The notes: generated by a model from the sequence alone, not told the origin. A DNA stretch of 35,083 nt from an uncultured Bacteroidales bacterium (GCA_947646295.1 CANSGE010000002.1:1-35083), one strand, 5' to 3'; positions 17,536 through 26,825 are shown, numbered from the stretch's first letter. Program-made: numbers and translations.

Positions 17536-19200
17536 ATGGAAATCAATAAATATCTCAGTCTCATCCCGATGATGGCAGCCGCGCTGCTCTCGGGCGGATG
17601 CACCGACATAATCACTGAAGACCCCGATTCGTATTACGAACGTGACGAGTTCTTCACCACTCCCCAGAAAGCCGAAATGGCTGTCCTGGGCATATACAAC
17701 GGCCTGCCCGCCATCTATGGTGAAAAAGACGGCATGTCGCTGCCCTGCTCGGATGATATCTATTACGTGAACGGCACTACCGCCGATAATGGGCGCCGCG
17801 ACGTGGGCCACTACGTAGTGCGCACCAACAATACCTGGGTGAGCGGCGTCTGGGACGGTAAATACAATATCATCAACCGCGCCAATTACACCATCTCCGG
17901 TATTGAAAGCATGCCGGGCTGGCAGAGCGACCCTACGCTGCTGCGTCTGATTGCCGAGGCACGCTTCCTTCGCGCACAGTCGGCTCTCGATCTGGTGCGC
18001 TACTGGGGTGATGTACCCTTCAAGACAAAGCGCACCTCCGGATACGAGGAGGCTTACGGCCCCCGCGTACCGCGTGAGCAAATCTACGATCAAATCATTG
18101 AAGACCTCAATTTTGCCAAAGAAAACCTGCCTTGGGCCGACGAAGTAGGCACGCCCGAGCGCGCTAGCCAGGGCGCGGCACGCGGTATGTTGATGCGCGC
18201 GTTGCTCTCCCGCGCCGGATACAGCCTGCAGGCCGATGGCAAGCTGAGCCGCCCCGATGGCAAGACCCGCAACGAATGTTTCCGCGGTGTGGTGGACGAG
18301 TGGCTCGCTTTCGAGGCCAAAGGCTACCACACGTTCTACCCCGAGGGTTTCGAGGCTCTTTTCAAATCATTCTCACAGGAAATCCTCAATACCACCGAAA
18401 GTATTTTCGAAGTTGCATTCCTCGCAGGTAAAAACAACGGCTACTGGGGCACATATATGGGCCCCGCCGTAGCCGCTCCGCAGATTTCGTCGACCGAATC
18501 GAGCAAATACATGGGCCGTGCCAATGCCGTTTTCCGTGCCGTGCCCGAATGGCGCGCCTTCTATGAGGAAAAAGATGAACGCCGCGACGTGAGCATCTGC
18601 ACTCACAGCTTTACCTGGGATGAAACTATCAACAACCACAAGCTTACAGAACAGAAAAGTCCACGTAACTGGTATCCCGGCAAGTGGCGCCGCGAATGGA
18701 TGCCTCTTGGATACATCGACCCGAACAAGACCGACGTGAATTTCTGCTTGCTCCGATATGCCGACGTCGTACTGATGGCTGCCGAGGCTTATGGCGAAAT
18801 CGGCAATACCACCGAGGCCTGGCGACTCATCAATCTCGTGCGAGAGCGTGCCGGCGCCACTCAGGTCAATTCTGGCAACTACGCATCGATATACAAAGCT
18901 CCCAAAGTGTACAACCTGCCCTACATCGCCGATGGCGACGAAGCCGGTCGCATCCGCACCGCTATTTATTGGGAGCGTGGCTTCGAACTGGCCTTCGAGG
19001 GCATACGTAAGTTTGACCTCCTGCGCTGGGGTGTGCTCGGCGATGCCCTCAAGCTCTTCGGCGAAAATGTCGACAGCCGTATAATAAGCTACGTGGCCGG
19101 ACAAAACTTTGTCAAAGGCAAGCACGAGCTTCTGCCAATACCTCAGGACGAAATGCAAGTGAATCCCTATCTCGAAAACACCAATAACCCCGGATACTGA
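17536..19200 (+). CDS. susD: SusD-like outer membrane lipoprotein
   Basis: 554 aa; lipobox LLSGGC; EARFLRAQSALDLVRYWGDVPF; ADVVLMAAEAYGEIG; WERGFELAFEGIRKFDLLRWG; PIPQDEMQVNPYLENTNNPGY. Confidence 0.96.
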   Translation: MEINKYLSLIPMMAAALLSGGCTDIITEDPDSYYERDEFFTTPQKAEMAVLGIYNGLPAIYGEKDGMSLPCSDDIYYVNGTTADNGRRDVGHYVVRTNNTWVSGVWDGKYNIINRANYTISGIESMPGWQSDPTLLRLIAEARFLRAQSALDLVRYWGDVPFKTKRTSGYEEAYGPRVPREQIYDQIIEDLNFAKENLPWADEVGTPERASQGAARGMLMRALLSRAGYSLQADGKLSRPDGKTRNECFRGVVDEWLAFEAKGYHTFYPEGFEALFKSFSQEILNTTESIFEVAFLAGKNNGYWGTYMGPAVAAPQISSTESSKYMGRANAVFRAVPEWRAFYEEKDERRDVSICTHSFTWDETINNHKLTEQKSPRNWYPGKWRREWMPLGYIDPNKTDVNFCLLRYADVVLMAAEAYGEIGNTTEAWRLINLVRERAGATQVNSGNYASIYKAPKVYNLPYIADGDEAGRIRTAIYWERGFELAFEGIRKFDLLRWGVLGDALKLFGENVDSRIISYVAGQNFVKGKHELLPIPQDEMQVNPYLENTNNPGY

Positions 19201-20567
19201 TGAATAAAAACTTATTAACAGCCGCCTTAGGCGTGGCCGCCTCGGCTGCCACAGCAGTTAGCGCCGCCAACCAGCGCCCCAACATCATCTATATAATGAC
19301 CGACCAGCAGGCCGCCCAGGCTGTTGGTTATGCCAACGATGAGGTCAATACACCCAACATCGACCGTCTCGCTGCCCGCGGTGTGCGCTTCAACAACGCA
19401 TATTGCTCATTCCCACTCAGCGGACCGTCGCGCTCGGCGATGTTCACCGGCTACAACCCCGGTGCCGTGGGCCTGCGCATCAACGGCACTCCGCTCAACG
19501 ATACTCTCCGCGAAAACACTCTCGGACAGATCATGACCGATGGCGGCTACGAATCAGTATACGCCGGAAAATGGCACGTGCACACCAATCCTCTCCCCGC
19601 CAAGCATGCGTTCGGCTTCGAGCGTCTGCATGGCTTCGGCGACGAAGGCCTGGCTGAGAGCGTGGTGGAATATCTGCAACGCGACCACGAAAAGCCGTTC
19701 TTCCTGGTAGCATCGTTCAACAATCCTCACAACATCTGCCAATACGCACGATACCAGAATCTGCCCGACGGCGAAATCGAGGAGGTGCCCCTCGACTCCT
19801 GCCCCAACCTCCCCGCCAACTTTGCTGTGGCTCCCTACGATGCTGATGTCCTGCTCTCCGAAAAGAGCATGAGCTACCGCCTCTACCCAACTGAAAACTT
19901 CACACCCGATGACTGGCGCCGCTACCGCGGAGCATATTATAAGATGATAGAGAAAGTGGATGGCCAGATAGGTATGATCATAGATGAGATCGACCGACAG
20001 AATCTCTGGGAAAACACCGTCGTCATCTTCACCTCCGACCACGGCGACGGCATGGGCGCTCATCAGTGGAATCAGAAATCAGCACTCTATGAAGAGTGTG
20101 CCAACATACCTTTCGTGGTATGTGCGCCCGGCGGACGCAATGCAGGCACAGAGCTGCCTCAGCTCATCAACAACGGTATCGACCTCATGCCATCTATCTG
20201 CGACTGGGCCGGCATCGACGTACCCGGCGACCGCAGAGGTAAAAGTTTCCGCAAGATTGTGGAGCAGGCTCGCCCAGACGCACCGCATCAGGATTATGTG
20301 GTGACCGAGGCTCTCTTCGATCAGGGAGGCAGCACCCAGGGATGGATGGTGCGCACACCCGACTTCAAATATGTGCTCTACGATACCGGCAAAAACCGCG
20401 AGCAGCTCTACGACATGCGCAACGACCGCGGCGAGATGCGCAACCTCGCCGTAGAGGCTCGTTACCGCGACGAATTACAGCGACACCGCGACCTGCTACG
20501 CAAATGGATGACCGAAAACCCGCTCGACGGTAAAAACGCCCCTGTAAGCGTGATACCGCTGAAGTAA
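19200..20567 (+). CDS. Secreted S1-type sulfatase, serine-type active-site signature
   Basis: 455 aa; RPNIIYIMTDQQ; formylglycine-precursor motif S-G-P-S-R (19419-19433); VIFTSDHGDGMGAHQW. TGATG overlap with the susD stop. Confidence 0.93.
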   Translation: MNKNLLTAALGVAASAATAVSAANQRPNIIYIMTDQQAAQAVGYANDEVNTPNIDRLAARGVRFNNAYCSFPLSGPSRSAMFTGYNPGAVGLRINGTPLNDTLRENTLGQIMTDGGYESVYAGKWHVHTNPLPAKHAFGFERLHGFGDEGLAESVVEYLQRDHEKPFFLVASFNNPHNICQYARYQNLPDGEIEEVPLDSCPNLPANFAVAPYDADVLLSEKSMSYRLYPTENFTPDDWRRYRGAYYKMIEKVDGQIGMIIDEIDRQNLWENTVVIFTSDHGDGMGAHQWNQKSALYEECANIPFVVCAPGGRNAGTELPQLINNGIDLMPSICDWAGIDVPGDRRGKSFRKIVEQARPDAPHQDYVVTEALFDQGGSTQGWMVRTPDFKYVLYDTGKNREQLYDMRNDRGEMRNLAVEARYRDELQRHRDLLRKWMTENPLDGKNAPVSVIPLK

Positions 20568-20574
20568 AGCCTCG

Positions 20575-20611
20575 TTTTTGGACATTTATAAAGTTTTTTT
20601 CATCAAAAATT
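20575..20611 (+). promoter_or_regulatory. Candidate HTCS operator upstream of the second lyase transcription unit
   Basis: TTTTTGGACATTTATA (20575-20590) shares its first 10 nt with 11583-11592; second, weaker half-site TTTTTCATCAAAAATT (20596-20611) at 21-bp offset; 45 nt from the -7 box. Confidence 0.45.
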
Positions 20612-20622
20612 AAAACTTTATA
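20587..20622. repeat. AT-rich perfect inverted repeat in the sulfatase/lyase intergenic region
   Basis: TATAAAGTTTT (20587-20597) / AAAACTTTATA (20612-20622), 11-bp arms, 14-nt loop. Confidence 0.7.
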
Positions 20623-20656
20623 GCCTGTTTGGAACACCATTGCAAGTTTCTTGGCC

Positions 20657-20664
20657 TAACTTTG
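20657..20664 (+). promoter_or_regulatory. -7 box (TAACTTTG) for the second right-arm transcription unit
   Basis: TAACTTTG matches TAnnTTTG, 28 nt before the ATG at 20693. Confidence 0.6.
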
Positions 20665-20692
20665 CATCATCGACTTGAAGAACCTTAACCCC

Positions 20693-23308
20693 ATGATCAA
20701 CCAAGTAGCAAAAATAGTACTCGCAAGTGCGATCATCAGCCTCGCCCCCGTAAGCGCCTCCGCGCAGGACGACGCTGTGATCCGTCTCACCGATACATGC
20801 CTCATGCATGAAATGCGCGCGACACCTTCACCGGCCAACGGCTCGGTGGAGGCTGCCCGCAAGGTATCATTCCAATGGCCGCTTTCGGCCGACTGCCCCT
20901 ACGTGGATGCCCACAAGGCTTCGCGCAAAGACAAGACCTTGCTTCGCTACAAGCTCCGCTACTCCACCGACAAAGATATGAAAAATGACGTGGTGGAAGT
21001 CGAGACCCGCTGGCCGATGTTCAACCCCGACTCCGATCTCGCAGCCGGCACATGGTATTGGCAACACGGCTATGTGGTGCCCGACGACGGTTCGGTGATC
21101 TGGTCGCCGGTATTTTCGTTCACTGTCGAGAACGCCGACGGCAAATTCCTGCCACCTGCGTATAAGGAAATCCGCGCCAAAGTTCCGGCTGCCCATCCAC
21201 GCGTATACGTCGACGGCTCGACTCTCGATGCCTTCCGCACACGCAACGCCGGATCTATCGACGCCGAAATGTATCTGGCCGAGGCCGAAAAGCTCCTCAC
21301 CACGCCGATGAAATCGCCCGCCGATATCAAAAGCGACATGGCCGCGAAATTCGACAACGAAATGAAGCGCGATCAGATGATCACCCGCGAAAGCCGCCGC
21401 GTGATCGACCGCGAGGAGCAATCGCTCGACATCCTCGTGCGCGCATACATTTTATCGCAGGACGCCCGCTTCGCCGACGAGGCCATCAAACGCGCCGGAT
21501 ACATGCTCGAATGGGTAGGCGACAAAAATATAGCCGGCGACTTCAATTACGCCACATTCCTCTCGGTTTTCACCACAGTATATGATATGCTGAACGACCG
21601 CCTCGACGCCGGCATGAAGGGTCGCCTCGAAGATGCCATCCGCACTTCCGGAGCAGCAATGTACAAGGGCTTCAACAACCGTCTGGAAAACCACATCGCC
21701 GACAATCACGTATGGCAGATGACTCTGCGTATTTTCACGATGGGAGCGTTCACCATGCTCGACCATCTGCCCGAAGCCGAGGAATGGGCCGAATATGCCT
21801 ACAACGTATGGCTCTCACGTTTCCCCGGCCTCAACACCGACGGCGCCTGGCACAACGGCGACTCATACTTCGCCGTAAACTTCCGCACTCTCATCGAAGT
21901 GCCCTATTTCTACTCACGCATCTCAGGATTTGACTTCTTCTCAGATCCCTGGTACCACGCCAACGCTCTCTACACCCACTACGCACAGCCGCTCGGCTCG
22001 CACGCAAGCGGCCAGGGAAGTGCTCATGTGGATAAGGTCAAGCCCCACGCTACCCGTGCCGGATACATGGACGCCATTGCCAAAATGACAGGCGACCTCG
22101 TGGCAGCCGACTACACCCGCGGTTTCATCGGCAAAAATCCCAAAGCCATCCTGCGCGGCGCCACGGGCAAATCCAGCGGCCTCGAATGGTTCCGCCTCCA
22201 GTGCGACCGCCAGCTCCCCGAAGGCCAAGCACTCGCATCACTCCCTATGGGCTACATATTCCCGGAATCAGGCTTGGCTGTATTCAACACCAACAATGAG
22301 CGTGCATCACGCAGCGCACGCCTCACATTCCGCAGCTCTCCCTACGGCTCGACCTCTCATGCGCTGGCCAATCAGAATTCTTTCAACACATATTATGCCG
22401 GCAAGCCCATCTTCTACAGCTCGGGGCACCATACATCCTTCACCGACACCCACTCACTCCTGTGCGAACGCTCGGCGCGCGCTCACAATACCATCCTCGT
22501 CGACGGTATGGGACAGCGCATCGGCGTGGAAGGCTACGGATGGATACCCCGCTATTACGTAGGCGAGAAAATCGGCTACGTGCTCGGCGACGCTTCCAAT
22601 GCCTATGGACCCGTCACCTCCTCTCTGTGGCAGGATCGTGCCAAGAAAGCTGAAGTAGCCCTCACCCCTGAAAATGGCTGGGATGAAGTCGGCCTCAAGA
22701 CTTTCCGCCGCCACATTATCGAATTGGGCAAGACCGGCATGTCTGTAATCTACGACGAGCTGGAAGCCGACCAACCCCGCACATGGAGTTATCTGCTCCA
22801 TACAGTGCTCAATCCCATGGATGTCGACCGCACAAATCCGGCATTCGTGCGTGTGACCGGTAAGACCGATGTGGCCAAAAGCGACGCTTTCATCTTCTCC
22901 ACACTTGAGCTCACCTGCGATACCACCAGCACATTCTTTGCACCCGCCGACAACTGGCTCAAAGCCGATGCAAACGGCAATTTCGCAAAAAATCCCGATC
23001 ATTGGCATTTCTCGGCCACAACCCCTAAATCTAAAGTGTGCCGTTTCATCACGATCATCAATTCTTATCCCAATCCCAAAGAAGGACGCACCGCACCGGT
23101 ACCCCAGGTTCTGAAAGACGGCTCAATCAAACTCGGACGCTGGAATATCAAAGCCAACATCACAACTGAAGGTGCACCATCTTTCATAGTGAAAAATACC
23201 ACTCCTGAGGAAAATGTACGCGTGGAATATGATGGAGAGATCACCACTGTGATCGAAGACGGTAATGAATATGAACTCATAGACGACCTCCCCACCCTTG
23301 AAATCTAA
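20693..23308 (+). CDS. Heparinase II/III-like (DUF4962-type) polysaccharide lyase, secreted; paralogue of 11734-14331
   Basis: ORF track starts at a TTG (20675); the first ATG at 20693 gives a good signal peptide MINQVAKIVLASAIISLAPVSASAQ. Shares NHIADNHVWQMTLRIF, GAWHNGDSYFAVNFRTLIEVPY, SSPYGSTSHALANQNSFNTYYAG, RAHNTILVDGMGQRIGVEGYGWIPR with the first lyase. Confidence 0.85.
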   Translation: MINQVAKIVLASAIISLAPVSASAQDDAVIRLTDTCLMHEMRATPSPANGSVEAARKVSFQWPLSADCPYVDAHKASRKDKTLLRYKLRYSTDKDMKNDVVEVETRWPMFNPDSDLAAGTWYWQHGYVVPDDGSVIWSPVFSFTVENADGKFLPPAYKEIRAKVPAAHPRVYVDGSTLDAFRTRNAGSIDAEMYLAEAEKLLTTPMKSPADIKSDMAAKFDNEMKRDQMITRESRRVIDREEQSLDILVRAYILSQDARFADEAIKRAGYMLEWVGDKNIAGDFNYATFLSVFTTVYDMLNDRLDAGMKGRLEDAIRTSGAAMYKGFNNRLENHIADNHVWQMTLRIFTMGAFTMLDHLPEAEEWAEYAYNVWLSRFPGLNTDGAWHNGDSYFAVNFRTLIEVPYFYSRISGFDFFSDPWYHANALYTHYAQPLGSHASGQGSAHVDKVKPHATRAGYMDAIAKMTGDLVAADYTRGFIGKNPKAILRGATGKSSGLEWFRLQCDRQLPEGQALASLPMGYIFPESGLAVFNTNNERASRSARLTFRSSPYGSTSHALANQNSFNTYYAGKPIFYSSGHHTSFTDTHSLLCERSARAHNTILVDGMGQRIGVEGYGWIPRYYVGEKIGYVLGDASNAYGPVTSSLWQDRAKKAEVALTPENGWDEVGLKTFRRHIIELGKTGMSVIYDELEADQPRTWSYLLHTVLNPMDVDRTNPAFVRVTGKTDVAKSDAFIFSTLELTCDTTSTFFAPADNWLKADANGNFAKNPDHWHFSATTPKSKVCRFITIINSYPNPKEGRTAPVPQVLKDGSIKLGRWNIKANITTEGAPSFIVKNTTPEENVRVEYDGEITTVIEDGNEYELIDDLPTLEI

Positions 23309-23344
23309 ACCCTAAGCCAGTAAAAAATCATATCACATAAAACA

Positions 23345-24109
23345 ATGCGACTCAAATCCTTGCTAAGAAATATGCTGGTGGCGACAAGTGTTCTCGCCAT
23401 AAGTGCTCCCGGCATCGCCGTAGCAGCGGCTGCCCCGGACACTCAGCAGGTTTCGACACAGAACAAGCCTCAGCACTCGCGCACACGCCCCTCGAAGAAG
23501 AAAAAAGCTTCCACCGAGACCCCGGCGCAAAGCAGTGCCCCTCAATCTTCAGCGGCTGCAAAACAGAAAAAGAATAAAAAGAACGACAAAAAAGCAAAAC
23601 CTGCCACCGAAAGCGTATCGTCGAATTACCGCGCTTTCAAGATCAATGTCCCCTACGCAGCTTTTGCGATACAGAATCTCGCCTTCGAATGGCAGACCTC
23701 CCGCTCGATGACCGTCGATATCCCCGTGATGTGGAGCGTCAGCGACCTCACTGACCGCCATGGCATCCGCACTATTGCAATCCAACCCGAGGCCCGTTGG
23801 TGGCCCGGCGCCAATCCCGGCAACGGTCATTTCCTCGGAGCCAACATATCGGCCGGATGGTTCAACGTGCGCTGGCGCGACACCCGCTATCAAGCCGACG
23901 GCCTCCCCCTGCTCGGCGCAGGCATCAGCTACGGCTACCGTCTCAACTTTACTCCCAACTGGGGCGCCGAATTCAATATCGGCGCAGGCTATGCCTACAT
24001 GGAGTATGACCGATTCTACAATATCGACAACGGCGCCAAAATCGACCGTTGCTCACGTCACTATTTCGGACTCACCCGCGTAGGTGTGTCATTAGTTTAC
24101 CGTTTTTAA
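23345..24109 (+). CDS. DUF3575-like outer membrane protein with Lys-rich linker
   Basis: 254 aa; signal peptide; basic low-complexity linker (PSKKKKAST...KQKKNKKNDKKAK); beta-barrel-like C-terminus (IQPEARWWPG, LGANISAGWFNVRWRDTRYQADGLPLLGAGISYGYRLNFTPNWGAEFNIGAGYAYMEYDRF...LTRVGVSLVYRF). Confidence 0.7.
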   Translation: MRLKSLLRNMLVATSVLAISAPGIAVAAAAPDTQQVSTQNKPQHSRTRPSKKKKASTETPAQSSAPQSSAAAKQKKNKKNDKKAKPATESVSSNYRAFKINVPYAAFAIQNLAFEWQTSRSMTVDIPVMWSVSDLTDRHGIRTIAIQPEARWWPGANPGNGHFLGANISAGWFNVRWRDTRYQADGLPLLGAGISYGYRLNFTPNWGAEFNIGAGYAYMEYDRFYNIDNGAKIDRCSRHYFGLTRVGVSLVYRF

Positions 24110-24120
24110 TGCCATAAGCC

Positions 24121-25158
24121 ATGAAGAAATTTTTACTCAAAAGTCTGTGCATGGCCGCCGTGGCCCTATCGACACAGTCGTGCATCTTCCAGCACCCCGA
24201 CATGACTGCCGACGGCGAAATGGGTATCGATCCCACTGAAGTAGCCGTAGCAGCCGATATCACGCTCGATCTCACCATCCCCTCCATCAACGAGGATGAA
24301 GAAAGCTTCATCCAGCCCACCACCGAAGGCACTTCGTACAAGCGTCGACTCATCGTGGAAGCTCTCACCGAGGGACGCCGCCCGGTATCGCGCACCATGC
24401 TCTTCGATATCGCAGAAGACGAGCGCGAAGTCACCGTCCCGGTCACACTCCGCCTCACAGCCCGCGACTATACTTTCGCCGTGTGGAGCGATTATGTGTT
24501 CACAACCGAAAACGGCACCGTCGACAGCACATATTTCTACAACACCGACCTCATCCCCAACATTTTCATGGGCACAGCTTACCGCGGCAACAATGCGTAT
24601 AAGGATGCGGCTTTCGGCTGCACTCAGCTTACTCTTTCACAATACCGTTCGCAATGGAATGCCCGTGTCAACCTTGAAATGCCTCTCCAGCGCCCCGTCG
24701 GTCGCCTCCAGCTCAAAGCTACCGACACCCGCGCTTTCCTCGACCGCATCTCCTCCGGCCAGCTCTCGGGCGAGTCGTTCGCAGTGCGTGTAAGCTACCC
24801 CGGCTATCTGTGCATGGGCTACAACGTCGAGACCCGCACTCCTCGCCACTCGCTGATGTACATGAGCTACGAACATACATTCAGCACCAAGCGCATGACA
24901 GCCGAGGAGCCTTTCCTGCTCACTTTCGATTATCTCTTTGCCGATACTGACCACAATACCGAAATCCCAGTGCAGCTCGAGATCCTCGACTCTACCAAAA
25001 CCATTGTCATCGCATCATGCTCATTCACGGCCTACTGCCGCGCGGGCTACTGCACCACCATCAATTACGGATTCCTCAATTCATCCGACGACTCAGGCAT
25101 CACATTCGATCCCGACTACTCAGGTAGCAGCACAGTCGTAATCGTTCCGAAAAAATAA
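24121..25158 (+). CDS. Fimbrillin/FimB-Mfa2- or DUF6562-like surface lipoprotein
   Basis: 345 aa; lipobox-like ALSTQSC; YTFAVWSDYVF, YFYNTDLIPNIFMGTAYRGNNAYKDAAFG, MPLQRPVGRLQLKATD parallel the next gene. Confidence 0.6.
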   Translation: MKKFLLKSLCMAAVALSTQSCIFQHPDMTADGEMGIDPTEVAVAADITLDLTIPSINEDEESFIQPTTEGTSYKRRLIVEALTEGRRPVSRTMLFDIAEDEREVTVPVTLRLTARDYTFAVWSDYVFTTENGTVDSTYFYNTDLIPNIFMGTAYRGNNAYKDAAFGCTQLTLSQYRSQWNARVNLEMPLQRPVGRLQLKATDTRAFLDRISSGQLSGESFAVRVSYPGYLCMGYNVETRTPRHSLMYMSYEHTFSTKRMTAEEPFLLTFDYLFADTDHNTEIPVQLEILDSTKTIVIASCSFTAYCRAGYCTTINYGFLNSSDDSGITFDPDYSGSSTVVIVPKK

Positions 25159-25186
25159 CTCTTAACACATAAATAATAATACCGAT

Positions 25187-26782
25187 ATGAAACATTCATT
25201 TCTTTCAATGCTCGGCGCAGCTGCCATCCTCGGTGGCGCTACCTCATGCAGCCAGCAGATCGACGGCCCCGCAATCTCATCCGACGGCCTCACAACAATC
25301 AGCGTAAACATCCCCCTGAGCGACGGCACATCCCGCGCCGTGCCTGAAATCCCCGAAGGCTACACCCTCCGATGCATCATGCAGCTCGTCGACGCCAATG
25401 GAAATCCCATCGCCGACAGCCGCGAAGTAAAAGCTGTGGAAGCCGGCAGCGAAAATGTCGACTTCACATTCATCGCTCCCGCCGACGGCTACCAGGGTGC
25501 TATGTTCTGGGCCGACTATGTAAAGAGCATCGACGCCGATTACATCTACACAACCACTGACCTCAAGTCAATCGGCTACAATACCACCAACGCAGCCGAC
25601 GCTTTCAACAACGAGGCAGCCGACGCTTTCTATGGCTATATGCTCGCCGGCAACAAGAGCATCGCCCTCACACGTCCCTTCACCCGCATTACTTTCAAAA
25701 ACGCCGATGCTGAATATGCATCTTACACCACTGTGAAAGTGACCGACATGGCCGCTCCTACATCATTCAACGTGATGACCGGCAATACTGACGGTTACGC
25801 CACCGACCTCGCAAGCAATGAGCTTACCATCGGGCAAGACGGCACATGGTTCAGCGCTTACCTCTTCGTAGGCAACAACGCTGGCGCAAACCTCGGCGAA
25901 GGCAACGACATCGCTGTGGCACTCGGCGGCGCTACTTCGACATCCGTGACCATCAGCGGTGCCGATATCCCCCTCACCCGCAACTATGACATCACCGCCA
26001 TGATCAGCGCCACCCCCGGCGACGTCACCAACGTGACCGTAACATTCCCCGGCGGTATGGTCGACCCCAACGCTCCCCGCGACATCGCTCTCGGTGACTT
26101 CGTGAACGCCGACGGTACATACTCCGCAACATACGACGCCGCCAAAGCCGTAGCTATCGTATACGCTCTCGGCAATGGCGCCACTGAAAGCGGCAAAACA
26201 GTGGCTGCTTACGCTTTCGCACTCGAAAACGCCGGCCGCAAACTCGTGGATCAGGACAAAAATCTCGTAGCTTTCGCCGGTACTGAAGCCATCTCGGCAG
26301 AAACATTCGCCGATCCCGTGGCTGGTCCCGCTGAATGGCTCGCCTTTGAAACTATCGCCGGCGACAACAATAACATGGTGACCACACTCGCTACCTGGGC
26401 GCAGGCTCATCCTCTCACCGGCAGCAACCTCTCGGCCTGGTACGTAGGTTCGGCTTGGCAGATGGCTAACCTCGTGGGTGTGCTCTTCAACGGCGGCGAA
26501 TGGACTGTTAAAAACGGTAGCAAGCTCGAATATGACTTCCCCGCACGCGTAACAGCAGTTTACGATGCATTCTACACAGCTGTCCCCGATGGCCAGTTCA
26601 CACACAACGGCACGGTAGCCAACTTCCTCTCTTCTTCTCTCGGCGTAGCTCAGACTGACAATGGTGCTGAAGGCAAGATCGCCTGCGTGCAGGTCGACGA
26701 TGCAAACCACACTTTCGGTATCCTCGTCTCGGGTCTTTCAGGCACTTGCGCCATCCGCCCCGTACTTACAATCTACAAATAA
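25187..26782 (+). CDS. Fimbrillin/DUF6562-like surface lipoprotein with additional C-terminal domain
   Basis: 531 aa; lipobox-like GGATSC; GAMFWADYVKS, DAFYGYMLAGNKSIALTRPFTRITFKNAD; C-terminal GDFVNADGTYS..AVAIVYALG..GTCAIRPVLTIYK. Confidence 0.6.
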   Translation: MKHSFLSMLGAAAILGGATSCSQQIDGPAISSDGLTTISVNIPLSDGTSRAVPEIPEGYTLRCIMQLVDANGNPIADSREVKAVEAGSENVDFTFIAPADGYQGAMFWADYVKSIDADYIYTTTDLKSIGYNTTNAADAFNNEAADAFYGYMLAGNKSIALTRPFTRITFKNADAEYASYTTVKVTDMAAPTSFNVMTGNTDGYATDLASNELTIGQDGTWFSAYLFVGNNAGANLGEGNDIAVALGGATSTSVTISGADIPLTRNYDITAMISATPGDVTNVTVTFPGGMVDPNAPRDIALGDFVNADGTYSATYDAAKAVAIVYALGNGATESGKTVAAYAFALENAGRKLVDQDKNLVAFAGTEAISAETFADPVAGPAEWLAFETIAGDNNNMVTTLATWAQAHPLTGSNLSAWYVGSAWQMANLVGVLFNGGEWTVKNGSKLEYDFPARVTAVYDAFYTAVPDGQFTHNGTVANFLSSSLGVAQTDNGAEGKIACVQVDDANHTFGILVSGLSGTCAIRPVLTIYK

Positions 26783-26798
26783 GACTTATCAATTCCGG

Positions 26799-26825
26799 GA
26801 GGCTCCCCGGACCGCGGGGAGCCTC
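26799..26825 (+). terminator. Strong GC-rich hairpin between the fimbrillin-like gene and the lipoprotein lyase
   Basis: Perfect 11-bp arms gaggctccccg (26799-26809) / cggggagcctc (26815-26825), 5-nt loop; followed by tcttata, a weak U-tract. Confidence 0.6.

Noticed and set aside
17461-19158. Large minus-strand ORFs (289 and 261 aa) opposite susD
   Set aside because: Antisense shadows of an unambiguous SusD gene.
20675-20692. TTG start of the second lyase as given in the ORF track
   Set aside because: The ATG at 20693 yields a standard signal peptide and better spacing from the -7 box at 20657-20664.
25763-26710. 315-aa antisense ORF opposite the fimbrillin-like gene
   Set aside because: Shadow ORF from codon bias in a GC-rich gene; Cys/His/Val-rich with no recognisable domain, while the plus-strand frame has signal peptide, lipobox and family motifs.
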